A DNA stretch of 64,000 bases from CBFHSF01 sp965661055 (GCA_965661055.1 CBFICS010000006.1:62001-126000), one strand, 5' to 3'; shown: positions 33,219-42,285, counted from the stretch's first letter. Numbers and translations: made by a program. Notes: a model not told the origin generated them from the sequence alone.

Positions 33219-35303
33219 CTAAACGTCTTTGTTTATAGGGGTTTCAGACGATTCTTCATCAGATGAAATTGATGTAATCTCTTCTTTAGGTTTTGAAGGG
33301 TTATTCTCTACTTCTTCTTTCTTCTCCCACTTTCGAGGTCCAAAGATCCTTTCAAGGTCTTCTTTAAAAATCACTTCTTTCTCCAATAATCTCTCTGCCA
33401 ATTCAGTAAGCTTATCCTTATTTTCTGCTAAAAGCTTTAGAGTTCTTTGATATTGGTTTTCAATAATTGAATGAATTTCTTCATCAATCATCTGTGCCGT
33501 TTTCTCAGAGTAAGGTTTAGAAAAATTGTATTCAGACTGACCACTAGAATCATAGTAAGTAATGTTACCTATCTTCTCATTTAACCCATAAATAGTAACC
33601 ATGGCTCTAGCTTGCTTGGTCACTTTTTCTAAGTCACTTAAAGCCCCAGTAGAAATTTTACCAAACACCAATTCTTCAGCAGCTCTACCCCCTAGTGCGG
33701 CGGCCATTTCATCATGTAATTGTTCAGTATTGGTAATCTGTCTTTCTTCTGGAAGATACCACGCAGCACCTAAAGACTTCCCTCTTGGCACAATGGTTAC
33801 TTTTACTAAAGGTGACGCATGTTCTACCATCCAACTTACTGTAGCATGTCCTGCTTCATGAAAAGCAATTACCTTTTTCTCTTCTGGGGTAATAATTTTC
33901 GACTTCTTCTCTAGTCCACCTACAATTCGGTCAACAGCATCTAAAAAATCTTGTTTATTAATCCCTTTTTTATTCTTTCTTGCAGCAACTAATGCTGCCT
34001 CATTACATACATTAGCAATATCTGCTCCTGAAAAACCAGGCGTTTGCTTTGCTAAAAACTCAATATCAAGGGTATCATCAAGTTTTAATGGCTTAACATG
34101 AACTTCAAAAATTTCTTTTCTTTCATTTAAGTCAGGTAGATCAACATAGACAATGCGGTCAAACCTACCCGCTCTTGTCAGTGCCCTATCTAAAATATCT
34201 GCTCGGTTGGTTGCAGCTATAACAATAACGTGTTGATGCGTACCAAATCCGTCCATTTCAGTCAAGAGTTGATTTAGAGTATTCTCACGCTCATCATTGC
34301 CTCCACTGAAATTAGACTTACCTCTTGCACGCCCAATGGCATCAATTTCATCGATGAAAATAATACAAGGAGACTTTTCTTTTGCCTGCTTGAACAAATC
34401 TCTTACCCTTGAAGCACCTACACCCACAAACATTTCAACAAAATCTGAACCTGAAAGCGAAAAGAATGGAACTTTTGCTTCTCCAGCTACGGCCTTTGCC
34501 AAAAGGGTTTTTCCGGTTCCCGGAGGTCCTGAAAGCAAAACACCTCTAGGAATTTTTCCTCCAAGATCATTGTATTTTTTAGGGTTCTTTAAGAAGTCAA
34601 CGATCTCTTGAATTTCTTCTTTCGCACCTTCTAATCCGGCTACATTGTCAAATGTAACTTTAACCTTAGACTCTTGATCGTATACTTGAGCCTTAGACTT
34701 TCCAATATTAAAAATCTGAGATCCTGCACCGCCTGCGCCACCGCTCATTCTTCTCATTATGAAAAGCCAAATGGCAATCATGATAATGAAAGGGAAAGTC
34801 CATGCAATGATTTCACCCCATTTATCAGTTTGTGTCTGATAGGTTACCTCAACCCTTCCATCTTGTTCTTTGGTAGCAGGATGCTCATCATAAAACTTCT
34901 CTAGACGTGTAGAGAAGGTTTCATTGGGCATTTCAAAAGAATAATGAGGACCTGGATTTAAACTTTCTCCAAACTTCGGTTTAGCAACATCTTTATACTT
35001 ACTGTCATTTTTTAAAGCATCCTCGGTCAAGAATACTTGAACCTCCTTTTCATTGACAATATTTACCTTTTTCACCTCGCTGTTTTCTAGCATTTCAGTG
35101 AATTCAGAAAATCCAATAGGCTTAGATGTTGACTCCATATTGCCCATTACGGTCATTCCCAAAAACAAAATGGCTAACGCAACATAAACCCAATAAAGGC
35201 TAAACTTCTTTTTTGGAGGAGGGTTATTCCCTTTTTTCTTACCCGAAAACTGATCTTTCAACTTGTTGAATTGGTTTTCGTTTTTATCGTTTTTATTTTC
35301 CAT
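33219..35303 (-). CDS. ftsH: ATP-dependent zinc metalloprotease FtsH
   Basis: This membrane-bound AAA+ protease degrades misfolded membrane proteins and regulatory proteins. The 694 residues have two membrane helices (about 35-55 and 167-184) flanking a periplasmic domain, Walker A GPPGTGKT (259-266), Walker B IIFIDEIDAIG (314-324), the second region of homology in ATNRADILDRALTRAGRFDR and the zinc motif HEAGH (482-486). The N-terminal 33 residues are very charged, and the tail is acidic. It lies 12 bases after rsfS on the same strand and is followed by a long hairpin terminator. Confidence 0.97.
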   Translation of the reverse strand: MENKNDKNENQFNKLKDQFSGKKKGNNPPPKKKFSLYWVYVALAILFLGMTVMGNMESTSKPIGFSEFTEMLENSEVKKVNIVNEKEVQVFLTEDALKNDSKYKDVAKPKFGESLNPGPHYSFEMPNETFSTRLEKFYDEHPATKEQDGRVEVTYQTQTDKWGEIIAWTFPFIIMIAIWLFIMRRMSGGAGGAGSQIFNIGKSKAQVYDQESKVKVTFDNVAGLEGAKEEIQEIVDFLKNPKKYNDLGGKIPRGVLLSGPPGTGKTLLAKAVAGEAKVPFFSLSGSDFVEMFVGVGASRVRDLFKQAKEKSPCIIFIDEIDAIGRARGKSNFSGGNDERENTLNQLLTEMDGFGTHQHVIVIAATNRADILDRALTRAGRFDRIVYVDLPDLNERKEIFEVHVKPLKLDDTLDIEFLAKQTPGFSGADIANVCNEAALVAARKNKKGINKQDFLDAVDRIVGGLEKKSKIITPEEKKVIAFHEAGHATVSWMVEHASPLVKVTIVPRGKSLGAAWYLPEERQITNTEQLHDEMAAALGGRAAEELVFGKISTGALSDLEKVTKQARAMVTIYGLNEKIGNITYYDSSGQSEYNFSKPYSEKTAQMIDEEIHSIIENQYQRTLKLLAENKDKLTELAERLLEKEVIFKEDLERIFGPRKWEKKEEVENNPSKPKEEITSISSDEESSETPINKDV

Positions 35304-35315
35304 GCAAAATTAAAT

Positions 35316-35687
35316 TCAGTGGTTTGGGACGTTAAGTACTTCCGCATCTCCCCATAGGCTTTCTAGGTCGTAAAACTGTCTGTTTTCACCATAGAAAACG
35401 TGGCCAACTGCGGTCACATAGTCCAATAAAACCCAATTGCCTTCTGCAGCACCTTCGATGTGCCAAGGCTTGTCACCAAGATCTTCTCTTACTCTTTTCT
35501 CTACTGCTTCGCTAATAGAGTTTACCTGAGTACTAGAGGTTCCTGTTGAAATAACAAAAAAATCAGTTACAGAGTTTTCAATTTCTCTTAAATCTAAAAC
35601 AGTGATATCTTGGGCTTTTAAATCCTCCATTCCTTCTACCATCTTTTGGACTAAGTCAGGAAGGTTTTTTATTGTTTTTTTACTCAT
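35316..35687 (-). CDS. rsfS: Ribosome silencing factor RsfS
   Basis: RsfS binds ribosomal protein L14 and blocks joining of the subunits during starvation. The 123 residues include LKAQDITVLDLREIENSVTD (about 22-41), FFVISTGTSSTQVNSI and the diagnostic PWHIEGAAEGNWVLLDYVTA (about 79-98) with VGHVF after it. I chose the ATG at 35687 (MSKKTIKNLPDLV) because the family starts there; the longer hydrophobic extension up to 35750 contains the gene's own TAnnTTTG box and is untranslated. ftsH follows 12 bases later. birA is divergent. Confidence 0.92.
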   Translation of the reverse strand: MSKKTIKNLPDLVQKMVEGMEDLKAQDITVLDLREIENSVTDFFVISTGTSSTQVNSISEAVEKRVREDLGDKPWHIEGAAEGNWVLLDYVTAVGHVFYGENRQFYDLESLWGDAEVLNVPNH

Positions 35688-35711
35688 TATCTTGTGTGGC
35701 TCAATATTCTT

Positions 35712-35719
35712 CAAAAATA
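35712..35719 (-). promoter_or_regulatory. -7 promoter box of rsfS-ftsH (TATTTTTG)
   Basis: This is an exact TAnnTTTG match on the minus strand, 24 bases upstream of the rsfS ATG. A TTG lies 16 bases further upstream (35736-35738), somewhat closer than the usual -33 spacing. Confidence 0.55.
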
Positions 35720-35770
35720 GATAATTCAGAAGAAGCAATACACATGCCACACTAAGGATTTTAATTTTTT

Positions 35771-36502
35771 ATGACAGCTTTACAGAAAAGATGGAACATT
35801 CTTAAATTCAAAAGGTTAGAATCGACAAACACAACGGCTCTTGAATGGTTAAAGCGCAATCCTAACCTCAACCACTCTGTCATAGTGGCTCAATCACAAG
35901 AAAAAGGGAGAGGTCAGCGCGGGACACATTGGCAGGATTCTGAAGGGAAGTCTCTATTAATGACTCTAGTGATTCAACCAAGTCAACGAAAGGTTGAAGA
36001 TCGTTTTACCCTTTCCATGATTTTTTCACTAGCCATACATAGAGCCCTTCAAGATTTTTCAATCTCTTCAGAGATAAAATGGCCAAATGATGTCATCATG
36101 AATAGAAAAAAGGTTGGAGGCATTCTCATTGAAACAGGCATTAGAGGAAATTTTATTTCTCATGCTCTTTTCGGACTTGGATTAAATCTTCAGAATCAAC
36201 CCTTTGAAATTCCATATGCATCTTCGGTTGAAAAAGAGTCTGGCAAACTAATTACTGTTGATGATTTTTTAGAAAATCTTGAATTCGCCTTTAAAGCGCT
36301 TCAGCACAAAACCTTTGAAGAGCTAAAACCAATTTACCTCAATCACTTAATAGGGTACAACGCAACAGAGACCTTTGAATCTCAAGGCTTGACCTTTGAC
36401 GGTTCTATTGTAGACCTAGAAGAAACTGGAGAAATTTGGATCAAAAAAAATAGCGGAGAAAAACTCCGCTATTCGTTTAAAGAGGTGAAATTCATCTATT
36501 AG
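35771..36502 (+). CDS. birA: Biotin--[acetyl-CoA-carboxylase] ligase
   Basis: The enzyme attaches biotin to the biotin carboxyl carrier protein of acetyl-CoA carboxylase through biotinyl-AMP. The 243 residues include ESTNTTALEW (17-26), the biotinyl-AMP loop GRGQRGTHW (46-54), KWPNDV (103-108) with KKVGGILIETG after it, and a C-terminal SH3-like domain. There is no N-terminal helix-turn-helix, so it is the non-regulatory class. It is divergent from rsfS; its stop interlocks with that of the convergent SRPBCC gene. Confidence 0.95.
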   Translation: MTALQKRWNILKFKRLESTNTTALEWLKRNPNLNHSVIVAQSQEKGRGQRGTHWQDSEGKSLLMTLVIQPSQRKVEDRFTLSMIFSLAIHRALQDFSISSEIKWPNDVIMNRKKVGGILIETGIRGNFISHALFGLGLNLQNQPFEIPYASSVEKESGKLITVDDFLENLEFAFKALQHKTFEELKPIYLNHLIGYNATETFESQGLTFDGSIVDLEETGEIWIKKNSGEKLRYSFKEVKFIY

Positions 36503-36891
36503 TGAGACTTTAACTTATCCGTAAGTTTCCCTAAAAAGTTTTTCAAAGGTCTTTCAACCATCATTTTTAGCATCGGATTAAAATCTCCTTGAAAATTCAG
36601 TTGGGCATTGCTACCCGTTTCAGTTTCTTCAAAAGTAGCCTTTAGTGAAAAAGGAATTTTTTCTGAAGCAGAAATCAAGTTAATCTCTTTTCCTGGAACT
36701 AAATCAGCGACCTTAAGTTTTACATCAGGCATACCTTTAAGCCCAAAAACAAACCAGTCTTCGCCCGCTTCAAACTTGCCAATATCGTCTGGCATTAAAT
36801 GAGAGAAGTTTGAGGGCACACTGAAGTAGTCAAACAATTCTTGTGGCGATTTTTTCAAAGGAATTACGTCGCCTTCTATTTTTAAATTCAT
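36499..36891 (-). CDS. SRPBCC/START-like domain protein of unknown function
   Basis: The 130 residues fit one SRPBCC (Bet v1-like) fold: an opening strand MNLKIEGDVIPLKKSPQELF that leads into DYFSVPSNFSHLMPDDI, several strands, and a long C-terminal helix (VERPLKNFLGKLTDKLK). Such proteins bind hydrophobic ligands in a central cavity; the ligand here is unknown. No catalytic motif is visible. It follows pyrE by five bases on the same strand, a linkage I recall from other Bacteroidota. Its stop overlaps that of birA. Confidence 0.78.
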   Translation of the reverse strand: MNLKIEGDVIPLKKSPQELFDYFSVPSNFSHLMPDDIGKFEAGEDWFVFGLKGMPDVKLKVADLVPGKEINLISASEKIPFSLKATFEETETGSNAQLNFQGDFNPMLKMMVERPLKNFLGKLTDKLKSH

Positions 36892-36896
36892 AAGTT

Positions 36897-37538
36897 CTAT
36901 TTATTCCATTGGTCAGGTGCTACTCTCCAATCTCCTAAAGTCTTAATGTCTTCATTAGAGACATAACCGGAAGATGCAGCCTGCTCAATTAACGTTTCAT
37001 AATTACTCAAGGTAAACAATTCACAGTTTGCTGAAGAAAAATTATCGACAGAAACTGAAAATCCGTAGGTAAACAAAGCTGCCATTCCTACGACAGTAGC
37101 GTTGGCTTCTCTAAGAGCTGAAACAGCCTTTAAACTCGACCCTCCGGTACTGATAAGATCCTCGATAACAACCACTTTTGCATTTTCAGGAAGCTGGCCT
37201 TCAATTTGATTTTTTCGTCCGTGCGACTTGGCTTCTGGTCTTACGTAAACAAAAGGAAGATTCATGGCCTCCGCAACTAAAATTCCCATGGCAATGGCAC
37301 CCGTAGCTACCCCAGCAATCACATCTGGCTTACCATATTTCTCAGTAATTTCAGAAGCTAAAGACTCTGCTAAAAACTTTCTAACCTCCGGATAACTCAA
37401 GGTTAAACGGTTGTCACAATAAATGGGTGACTTCCATCCGGAAGCCCAAGTAAATGGATCTTGAGGTTGAAGTTTTATTGCTTTAATTTGCAGTAATAAT
37501 TCAGCCGTTTTTTTAGCGATATCAGTTTTTGCAATCAT
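36897..37538 (-). CDS. pyrE: Orotate phosphoribosyltransferase
   Basis: This enzyme makes orotidine-5'-phosphate from orotate and PRPP in pyrimidine biosynthesis. The 213 residues show the substrate loop YVRPEAKSHGRKNQIEGQL (98-116) and the PRPP-binding motif VVVIEDLISTGGSS (122-135). The length is typical. Its ATG shares bases with the ATG of the divergent NUDIX gene (sequence CATG), and its best promoter box (TACCTTTG at 37543-37550) lies inside that gene, so its transcript probably has almost no leader. The SRPBCC gene follows. Confidence 0.96.
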   Translation of the reverse strand: MIAKTDIAKKTAELLLQIKAIKLQPQDPFTWASGWKSPIYCDNRLTLSYPEVRKFLAESLASEITEKYGKPDVIAGVATGAIAMGILVAEAMNLPFVYVRPEAKSHGRKNQIEGQLPENAKVVVIEDLISTGGSSLKAVSALREANATVVGMAALFTYGFSVSVDNFSSANCELFTLSNYETLIEQAASSGYVSNEDIKTLGDWRVAPDQWNK

Positions 37539-38133
37539 GGTTCAAAGGTATAAAGTTTTCATCAATCAATCCTCCATTTTTTTCACTTCTGAAAACCTTT
37601 TTCAAGGGAAAAAAATTGAATTTAACCTCAATTCTAAGCAAGAATGCAATGACTTGTTTTCTAAACTTCAATCAGAAGAAACCCATTGCTATTACGGTTC
37701 AGAAAACCCAATTGAAGACTTTAATAAATTTAAAAGTCATTTTGTGACTATTGAAGCGGCTGGCGGGCTTGTCTACAATGACAAAAACCAAACCCTTTGG
37801 ATTCACCGTCTTGGGATTTGGGATTTACCCAAAGGAAAAATTGAAGCCAACGAAAACGTAAAAGTCGCTGCCACTAGAGAAATTGAAGAAGAATGTGGAA
37901 TTAGCGATCCTGTAATTATTGATGAGTTCGGCAAGTCCTTTCATATGTATCCCTTAAAGGGGAATGTGATTTTCAAAATCACCCATTGGTTTACTATGAA
38001 GTATAGCGGATCGGAAAAACTAACCCCTCAACTTGAAGAAGATATTACGGAAGTAAAATGGGTAGACTCAGATGACCTCAATCAAAAGATCAACTCAACC
38101 TACCCAAGTATTTCTGAATTGTTTAAACCCTAA
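37537..38133 (+). CDS. NUDIX hydrolase
   Basis: The 198 residues have an N-terminal region of about 70 residues (from YKVFIN), then a NUDIX domain with the box GKIEANENVKVAATREIEEE (100-119) completed by CGI, which holds the metal-binding glutamates. It should hydrolyse a nucleoside diphosphate linked to another group; the substrate is unknown. The start ATG overlaps the pyrE ATG on the other strand, and no later methionine fits the family N-terminus. The 3' end overlaps the convergent coaD by 11 bases. Confidence 0.9.
   Translation: MVQRYKVFINQSSIFFTSENLFQGKKIEFNLNSKQECNDLFSKLQSEETHCYYGSENPIEDFNKFKSHFVTIEAAGGLVYNDKNQTLWIHRLGIWDLPKGKIEANENVKVAATREIEEECGISDPVIIDEFGKSFHMYPLKGNVIFKITHWFTMKYSGSEKLTPQLEEDITEVKWVDSDDLNQKINSTYPSISELFKP
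37543..37550 (-). promoter_or_regulatory. Candidate -7 promoter box of pyrE inside the NUDIX gene (TACCTTTG)
   Basis: This exact TAnnTTTG match on the minus strand is only four bases from the pyrE ATG and lies in codons 3-5 of the divergent NUDIX gene. If used, pyrE mRNA would be leaderless or nearly so. Confidence 0.45.
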
Positions 38134-38578
38134 CAGAATTGGGTACAAACAATGAATAATCTCCATTATTCTTTATCACATCTCTCACAATACTAGAGCT
38201 GATGTAGGCATACCTTGCACTGGTTAAAAAGAAAACGGTTTCTAGATCTGGTTGCATTTGGCGGTTTGCCTGGGCAATTGATTTTTCGAATTCAAAATCG
38301 GCAGGATTTCTAATCCCTCTTAACATAAATTCGGCGCCCGACTTTTTGGCAAAGTCTACTGTAAGACCTGAGTATGATACTACCTTAATTTTTGACTCTC
38401 CAGCAAAAGTATCAGCAATAAACTTCATTCTTTGTTCAAGAGAAAACATAGTAGATTTAGTAGCGTTTTGTCCAACGGCAATTAAAATCTTATCAAACAA
38501 AGGCATTGCCCTTTGAATAATATCTAAATGACCATTGGTAATGGGATCAAACGACCCAGGAAAAACAGCTACTTTCAT
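38123..38578 (-). CDS. coaD: Phosphopantetheine adenylyltransferase
   Basis: CoaD catalyses the penultimate step of coenzyme A synthesis, adenylating 4'-phosphopantetheine. The 151 residues have FPGSFDPITNGHLDII (6-21) with the TxGH nucleotidyltransferase motif, LRGIRNPADFEFE (about 87-99) and the C-terminal ISSSIVRDV ATP-binding segment. The length is normal. It starts three bases after the ddl stop, so both are probably co-transcribed, and its end overlaps the convergent NUDIX gene by 11 bases. Confidence 0.96.
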   Translation of the reverse strand: MKVAVFPGSFDPITNGHLDIIQRAMPLFDKILIAVGQNATKSTMFSLEQRMKFIADTFAGESKIKVVSYSGLTVDFAKKSGAEFMLRGIRNPADFEFEKSIAQANRQMQPDLETVFFLTSARYAYISSSIVRDVIKNNGDYSLFVPNSVRV

Positions 38579-38580
38579 AC

Positions 38581-39567
38581 TTATTTATTTGATAAAGTTT
38601 CTTGAATTAGAAGATCAAAGAACTCTCCTAACTCCCAACCCTTGTAGGCAACTTGTTTAGGCACAATACTTTCTTTTCCGAGACCAGGAACTGAGTTCAC
38701 CTCAATTAAAAAGGGAATTCCTGATTCATCATCTAGAATAAAATCTACCCTTGCCACCCCAGAAAGGTTTAAACTTTCATAGATAAAGAAAGATTCTCTC
38801 TCAATCTTAGTTATCAGTTTATCAGAGATTCTTGCCGGCGTAATTTCTTGAGATTTGCCTTGATACTTGGCTTCAAAATCAAAAAACTCATTATCTGAAA
38901 CGATTTCAGTTACACCAAGAATAGTAATTTCTCCATTGATTCTTGCTACCCCACAAGCCAGCTCTTTTCCGACCACAGCCTTCTCAATAACCACCTGAAA
39001 GTCTTCCGAAAAAGCCTTTTCTATGGCTGGCATCATTTCAGATTCTTCCTTAACCTTAGAAATTCCAAAGCTAGACCCCGAACGATTGGGCTTTACAAAA
39101 ACTGGCAAGCCTAAATGGTTAACAATTTCTTCAACATTAATTTCTTCGCCTTTAGCCAAGTAGAAAGATTTTGCAATAGCAACGCCAAAGTGATTTAAAA
39201 GACTACTAGTCTCTGCCTTGTTAAAAGTCAATGCGCTTTCAAAATGTCTTGACGAAGTTTGCGGCACACCCATTAACTCTAAATAGGCTTGAATAAGACC
39301 ATCTTCACCTGGAGTACCATGCACTGCATTAAAAACCACATCAAAGGTTACTTTGCCATTATCACTATGAAAGCTGAAGTCATTTTTATCTATTGGATAT
39401 TCATTTCCCTTGTAATCAACAACCCAGTTATCCTTGTTAATTACCACTTTAAAAGCTTCATATTTATCGAGCTTAGAAAGGGCGTCATAAACCGCCATTC
39501 CACTTTGAAGTGAAATTTCTTTTTCTGAGGAGTAACCTCCCATAAGCACGGCAACATTTGTGGTCAT
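38581..39567 (-). CDS. ddl: D-alanine--D-alanine ligase
   Basis: This ATP-grasp enzyme makes D-Ala-D-Ala for peptidoglycan. The 328 residues begin VAVLMGGYSSEKEISLQSG (5-23), with HGTPGEDGLIQAYLELMGVP (about 84-103), PVFVKPNRSGSSFGISKV (about 154-171), and a C-terminal metal-binding region SGVARVDFILDDESGIPFLI followed by EVNSVPGL. It is followed on the same strand by coaD. A PASTA protein is divergent, and rluD lies 2.7 kb away; I recall that ddl-PASTA-rluD order as conserved in Bacteroidota. Confidence 0.95.
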   Translation of the reverse strand: MTTNVAVLMGGYSSEKEISLQSGMAVYDALSKLDKYEAFKVVINKDNWVVDYKGNEYPIDKNDFSFHSDNGKVTFDVVFNAVHGTPGEDGLIQAYLELMGVPQTSSRHFESALTFNKAETSSLLNHFGVAIAKSFYLAKGEEINVEEIVNHLGLPVFVKPNRSGSSFGISKVKEESEMMPAIEKAFSEDFQVVIEKAVVGKELACGVARINGEITILGVTEIVSDNEFFDFEAKYQGKSQEITPARISDKLITKIERESFFIYESLNLSGVARVDFILDDESGIPFLIEVNSVPGLGKESIVPKQVAYKGWELGEFFDLLIQETLSNK

Positions 39568-39640
39568 AGAGTATATTTTTCTGCTAAATTAATCAATAAA
39601 ATGGGTTAAAACTATGAGACGTACCACATAAATCTATTGT

Positions 39641-39648
39641 TATATTTG
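39641..39648 (+). promoter_or_regulatory. -7 promoter box of the PASTA protein operon (TATATTTG)
   Basis: This exact TAnnTTTG match ends 16 bases before the ATG at 39665. No TTG is found at a good -33 distance. Confidence 0.6.
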
Positions 39649-39664
39649 TGCCAAACCTCCAAGA

Positions 39665-40486
39665 ATGAAATTAATAAGATTTATAAAAAGTAAAACCTTT
39701 ATCTTAAACATTGCGCTCCTTTTAGTTTTAGGTGTCGCCATAGGGTACATTGTAGATTCTTATTTAGAATCGTACACCAAACATGCAAAGACTATTGTTG
39801 TGCCTAACCTTTCAGGACTTTCAATCGTTGAAGCTTCAGAAAGGTTAGATTCTTTAAAACTAGGCTATGAAGTTATTGATAGTTCTGAATTCAACCCAAA
39901 GGTTATTCCTGGAGGCATTGTAGATCAGTATCCAGAAAAATTAAGTTTGGTTAAAGAAGACCGAGAGATAAAACTAACGGTAAACCCATTAAGTCCAAGA
40001 AAAGTTACCATACCTGATTTTACAGATAGAACCAAAAGAAGGGCTATTTATGATTTAGAATCCATGGGGCTTCAAGTGGGTGAATTAATATACAAGCCCA
40101 ACCTTGCCAAAGATGTAGTTTTAGATATACTTTACGAAGGAAAGACCGTTCAACCAGGTGAGTTGATTGCCAAAGGATCTACTATTGACTTGGTTTTAGG
40201 TCAAGGATTGAGCTATGAAAAAGTAGCTATTCCTTATCTAATTGAACTTTCATTAGACGAAGCCAAAGAAAAGATTCTAAGCTCTTCTATGAATATTGGT
40301 GTTGTTCTTTACGACGATGACGTAATAGATTCTACCGCTGCTTTTGTTTACAAACAAAACCCAAGCCCTTCTAATTCTGGCAATGGGTACTTAGGAGGAG
40401 CTATTGATTTATGGCTTACCCAAAGTCAAAATAAAATAAATCACGATACGTTATTTTATCGCGCACCTGCTGATTCTATAAAATAG
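39665..40486 (+). CDS. Membrane-anchored PASTA-domain protein
   Basis: The 273 residues have one N-terminal membrane helix (about 12-31) and three PASTA repeats (about 43-112, 113-183, 184-257), each starting with a strand such as IVVPNLSGLSIVEASERLDS, VTIPDFTDRTKRRAIYDLES or VAIPYLIELSLDEAKEKILS. PASTA domains bind peptidoglycan or beta-lactams. No kinase domain is present, so it is not a PknB-type kinase, only a periplasmic PASTA rod. It heads an operon with a T9SS cargo gene and rluD, and is divergent from ddl. Confidence 0.9.
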   Translation: MKLIRFIKSKTFILNIALLLVLGVAIGYIVDSYLESYTKHAKTIVVPNLSGLSIVEASERLDSLKLGYEVIDSSEFNPKVIPGGIVDQYPEKLSLVKEDREIKLTVNPLSPRKVTIPDFTDRTKRRAIYDLESMGLQVGELIYKPNLAKDVVLDILYEGKTVQPGELIAKGSTIDLVLGQGLSYEKVAIPYLIELSLDEAKEKILSSSMNIGVVLYDDDVIDSTAAFVYKQNPSPSNSGNGYLGGAIDLWLTQSQNKINHDTLFYRAPADSIK

Positions 40487-40491
40487 AAATA

Positions 40492-42285
40492 ATGAATATT
40501 AAAAAGTCCTTACTCGGCTTAACAATAGTACTCCCCTTGTTTATTCAAGGACAAATTCAAGAAAAATTAAGTTTTTTAGAATCTAGGTATACCCCCGTAG
40601 AAATAGGATTTCAAAAAATTGTAAACGACACCATTGACTTACCTATTGTTGATGATTTTTCTTCACCAACCCTTAAGCCAAGGTCAGATTATTGGGCCGA
40701 TCAAAAGGTTTACATTAACACCCAACTTGCAGATTCATTAATAAGTATTGGAATAGCCACTTTTGATGGTCTTGATGAGTTTGGCGCTCCTTATTTAAAA
40801 AAAAGCAATACATCAGACACTTTCAATGATGTCCTTACCTCTCATTACATCAACTTGAGTGGCGAATCAAATGTTTTCCTTTCTTTTATCTATCAACCCC
40901 AAGGGTTAGGAGAAAGCCCAGAGTCTGACGACTCATTAGTGGTTGATTTTTGGTCGGTTGATGACAGCCTATGGATTAGACAATGGAGCGTTGAAGGATC
41001 TGGAATTCACAGATTTAAAAGCGTTATCTTAGAAGTTGCTGACTCATTAGAAAGAGACGGGTTTAGGTTTAGAATTGGAACATATGGCGCAAGGTCCGGA
41101 GACTTTGACCACTGGCATATTGACTATGTACAATTTGATGCAGACAGAAATATTAATGATACCATTATTGAAGATCCTGCCTTGAACAGACCTCCCCCAA
41201 CTTTGATTAAAAACTATACTTCATTGCCATACTTCCATATGGCAATGACAGACTTTAAAGATTCTATTGAATTTGGCTACAGAAGAAATGGCCCTGTCCC
41301 TGTGGGTGGGTGGGCCTTAAACCTTGGTCAATACATTATTTCAAGTAATGGTTCAGTAATAACCAGCAGAACTGCTGTACCGGTTATCGCCAACACCTTA
41401 CACGACATTGACCTAAAATTCAAAACTCCTTTAAATGCAATGACCCTTCCAGCCATCGATACTTTTACTTTAAATATAAAGTCGTGGTTTGATGGAACTG
41501 CCGCAGGAATCAGAAGAAATGACACGTTGTTCTTTGATCAAGTATTTAGCAATTATTACGCTTACGACGACGGCTCTGCAGAAAGGGCCTACGGTATAGA
41601 AAATGTTACTGGCGCCCAAATGGCCTTGAGGTTTCAAGCAAAATCTGCTGATACCTTAAAAGGAATTTACATGCACTTTGCTCATGCTGGAAATGATGCC
41701 ACAGACAACACTTTTCAAATTTACATTTGGGAAGATAACAACGGTGAGCCTGGAAACATTATTTACAAAAGCGACTCGGTTTACACACCACAGTACGCTT
41801 GGGAAAGAAATCAGTTTATTCCTTATGAACTAGACAATGGGGGTGTTTACATTTCTGGGTCAGTGTTTATTGGGGTTAGACAAAAGACTAATAGAGGTCT
41901 TAATTTCGGATATGACATCAGAACCGTGGGTCCTGATTTATTTTACGGCGATTCTCAAAATTGGTATCAAAGCCTCTTTACAGGAGCTTTGATGTTTAGA
42001 CCATATTATCGTTTTAGCGCTTATGATTTAAACGTAAGTGAAAACAATACAGTCACCCCATGGACGGTTTTCCCAAACCCATCAAGCAACGTGTTGTTTG
42101 TTCAAAATAGCTCGAATGAAAAACCTCATAAAATAGAAATATTTGACCTTACAGGTAGACTTGTAAAACAAACGCATAACGAAAATTCTTTAGAGGTATC
42201 AGATATTCCAAATGGCCTTTATTTAGTTCATATCTTTGCCGCTGAAAACAAGTCACCATTTGTGACAAGGGTAATAGTTCAATGA
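40492..42285 (+). CDS. Secreted protein with T9SS type A C-terminal sorting domain
   Basis: The 597-residue protein has a signal peptide (about 1-20, ending FIQGQ), a long beta-rich body with a jelly-roll-like part (SHYINLSGESNVFLSFIYQP, about 117-136), and a C-terminal T9SS type A sorting domain starting VFPNPSSNVLFVQN (about 524) with IEIFDLTGRLVKQ and DIPNGLYLVHIF, the classic pattern. It should be exported by the T9SS and fixed on, or shed from, the surface. The body has no recognised enzyme motif. It lies five bases after the PASTA gene and overlaps rluD by four bases. Confidence 0.88.
   Translation: MNIKKSLLGLTIVLPLFIQGQIQEKLSFLESRYTPVEIGFQKIVNDTIDLPIVDDFSSPTLKPRSDYWADQKVYINTQLADSLISIGIATFDGLDEFGAPYLKKSNTSDTFNDVLTSHYINLSGESNVFLSFIYQPQGLGESPESDDSLVVDFWSVDDSLWIRQWSVEGSGIHRFKSVILEVADSLERDGFRFRIGTYGARSGDFDHWHIDYVQFDADRNINDTIIEDPALNRPPPTLIKNYTSLPYFHMAMTDFKDSIEFGYRRNGPVPVGGWALNLGQYIISSNGSVITSRTAVPVIANTLHDIDLKFKTPLNAMTLPAIDTFTLNIKSWFDGTAAGIRRNDTLFFDQVFSNYYAYDDGSAERAYGIENVTGAQMALRFQAKSADTLKGIYMHFAHAGNDATDNTFQIYIWEDNNGEPGNIIYKSDSVYTPQYAWERNQFIPYELDNGGVYISGSVFIGVRQKTNRGLNFGYDIRTVGPDLFYGDSQNWYQSLFTGALMFRPYYRFSAYDLNVSENNTVTPWTVFPNPSSNVLFVQNSSNEKPHKIEIFDLTGRLVKQTHNENSLEVSDIPNGLYLVHIFAAENKSPFVTRVIVQ

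Noticed and set aside
35305..35312. TAATTTTG one base before the ftsH ATG
   Set aside because: ftsH follows rsfS within 12 bases and shares its promoter; a box this close to the ATG cannot place a start upstream of the codon.
39665..40486. A PknB-type serine/threonine kinase, suggested by PASTA repeats
   Set aside because: The gene has only a membrane helix and three PASTA domains; no kinase motifs are present.
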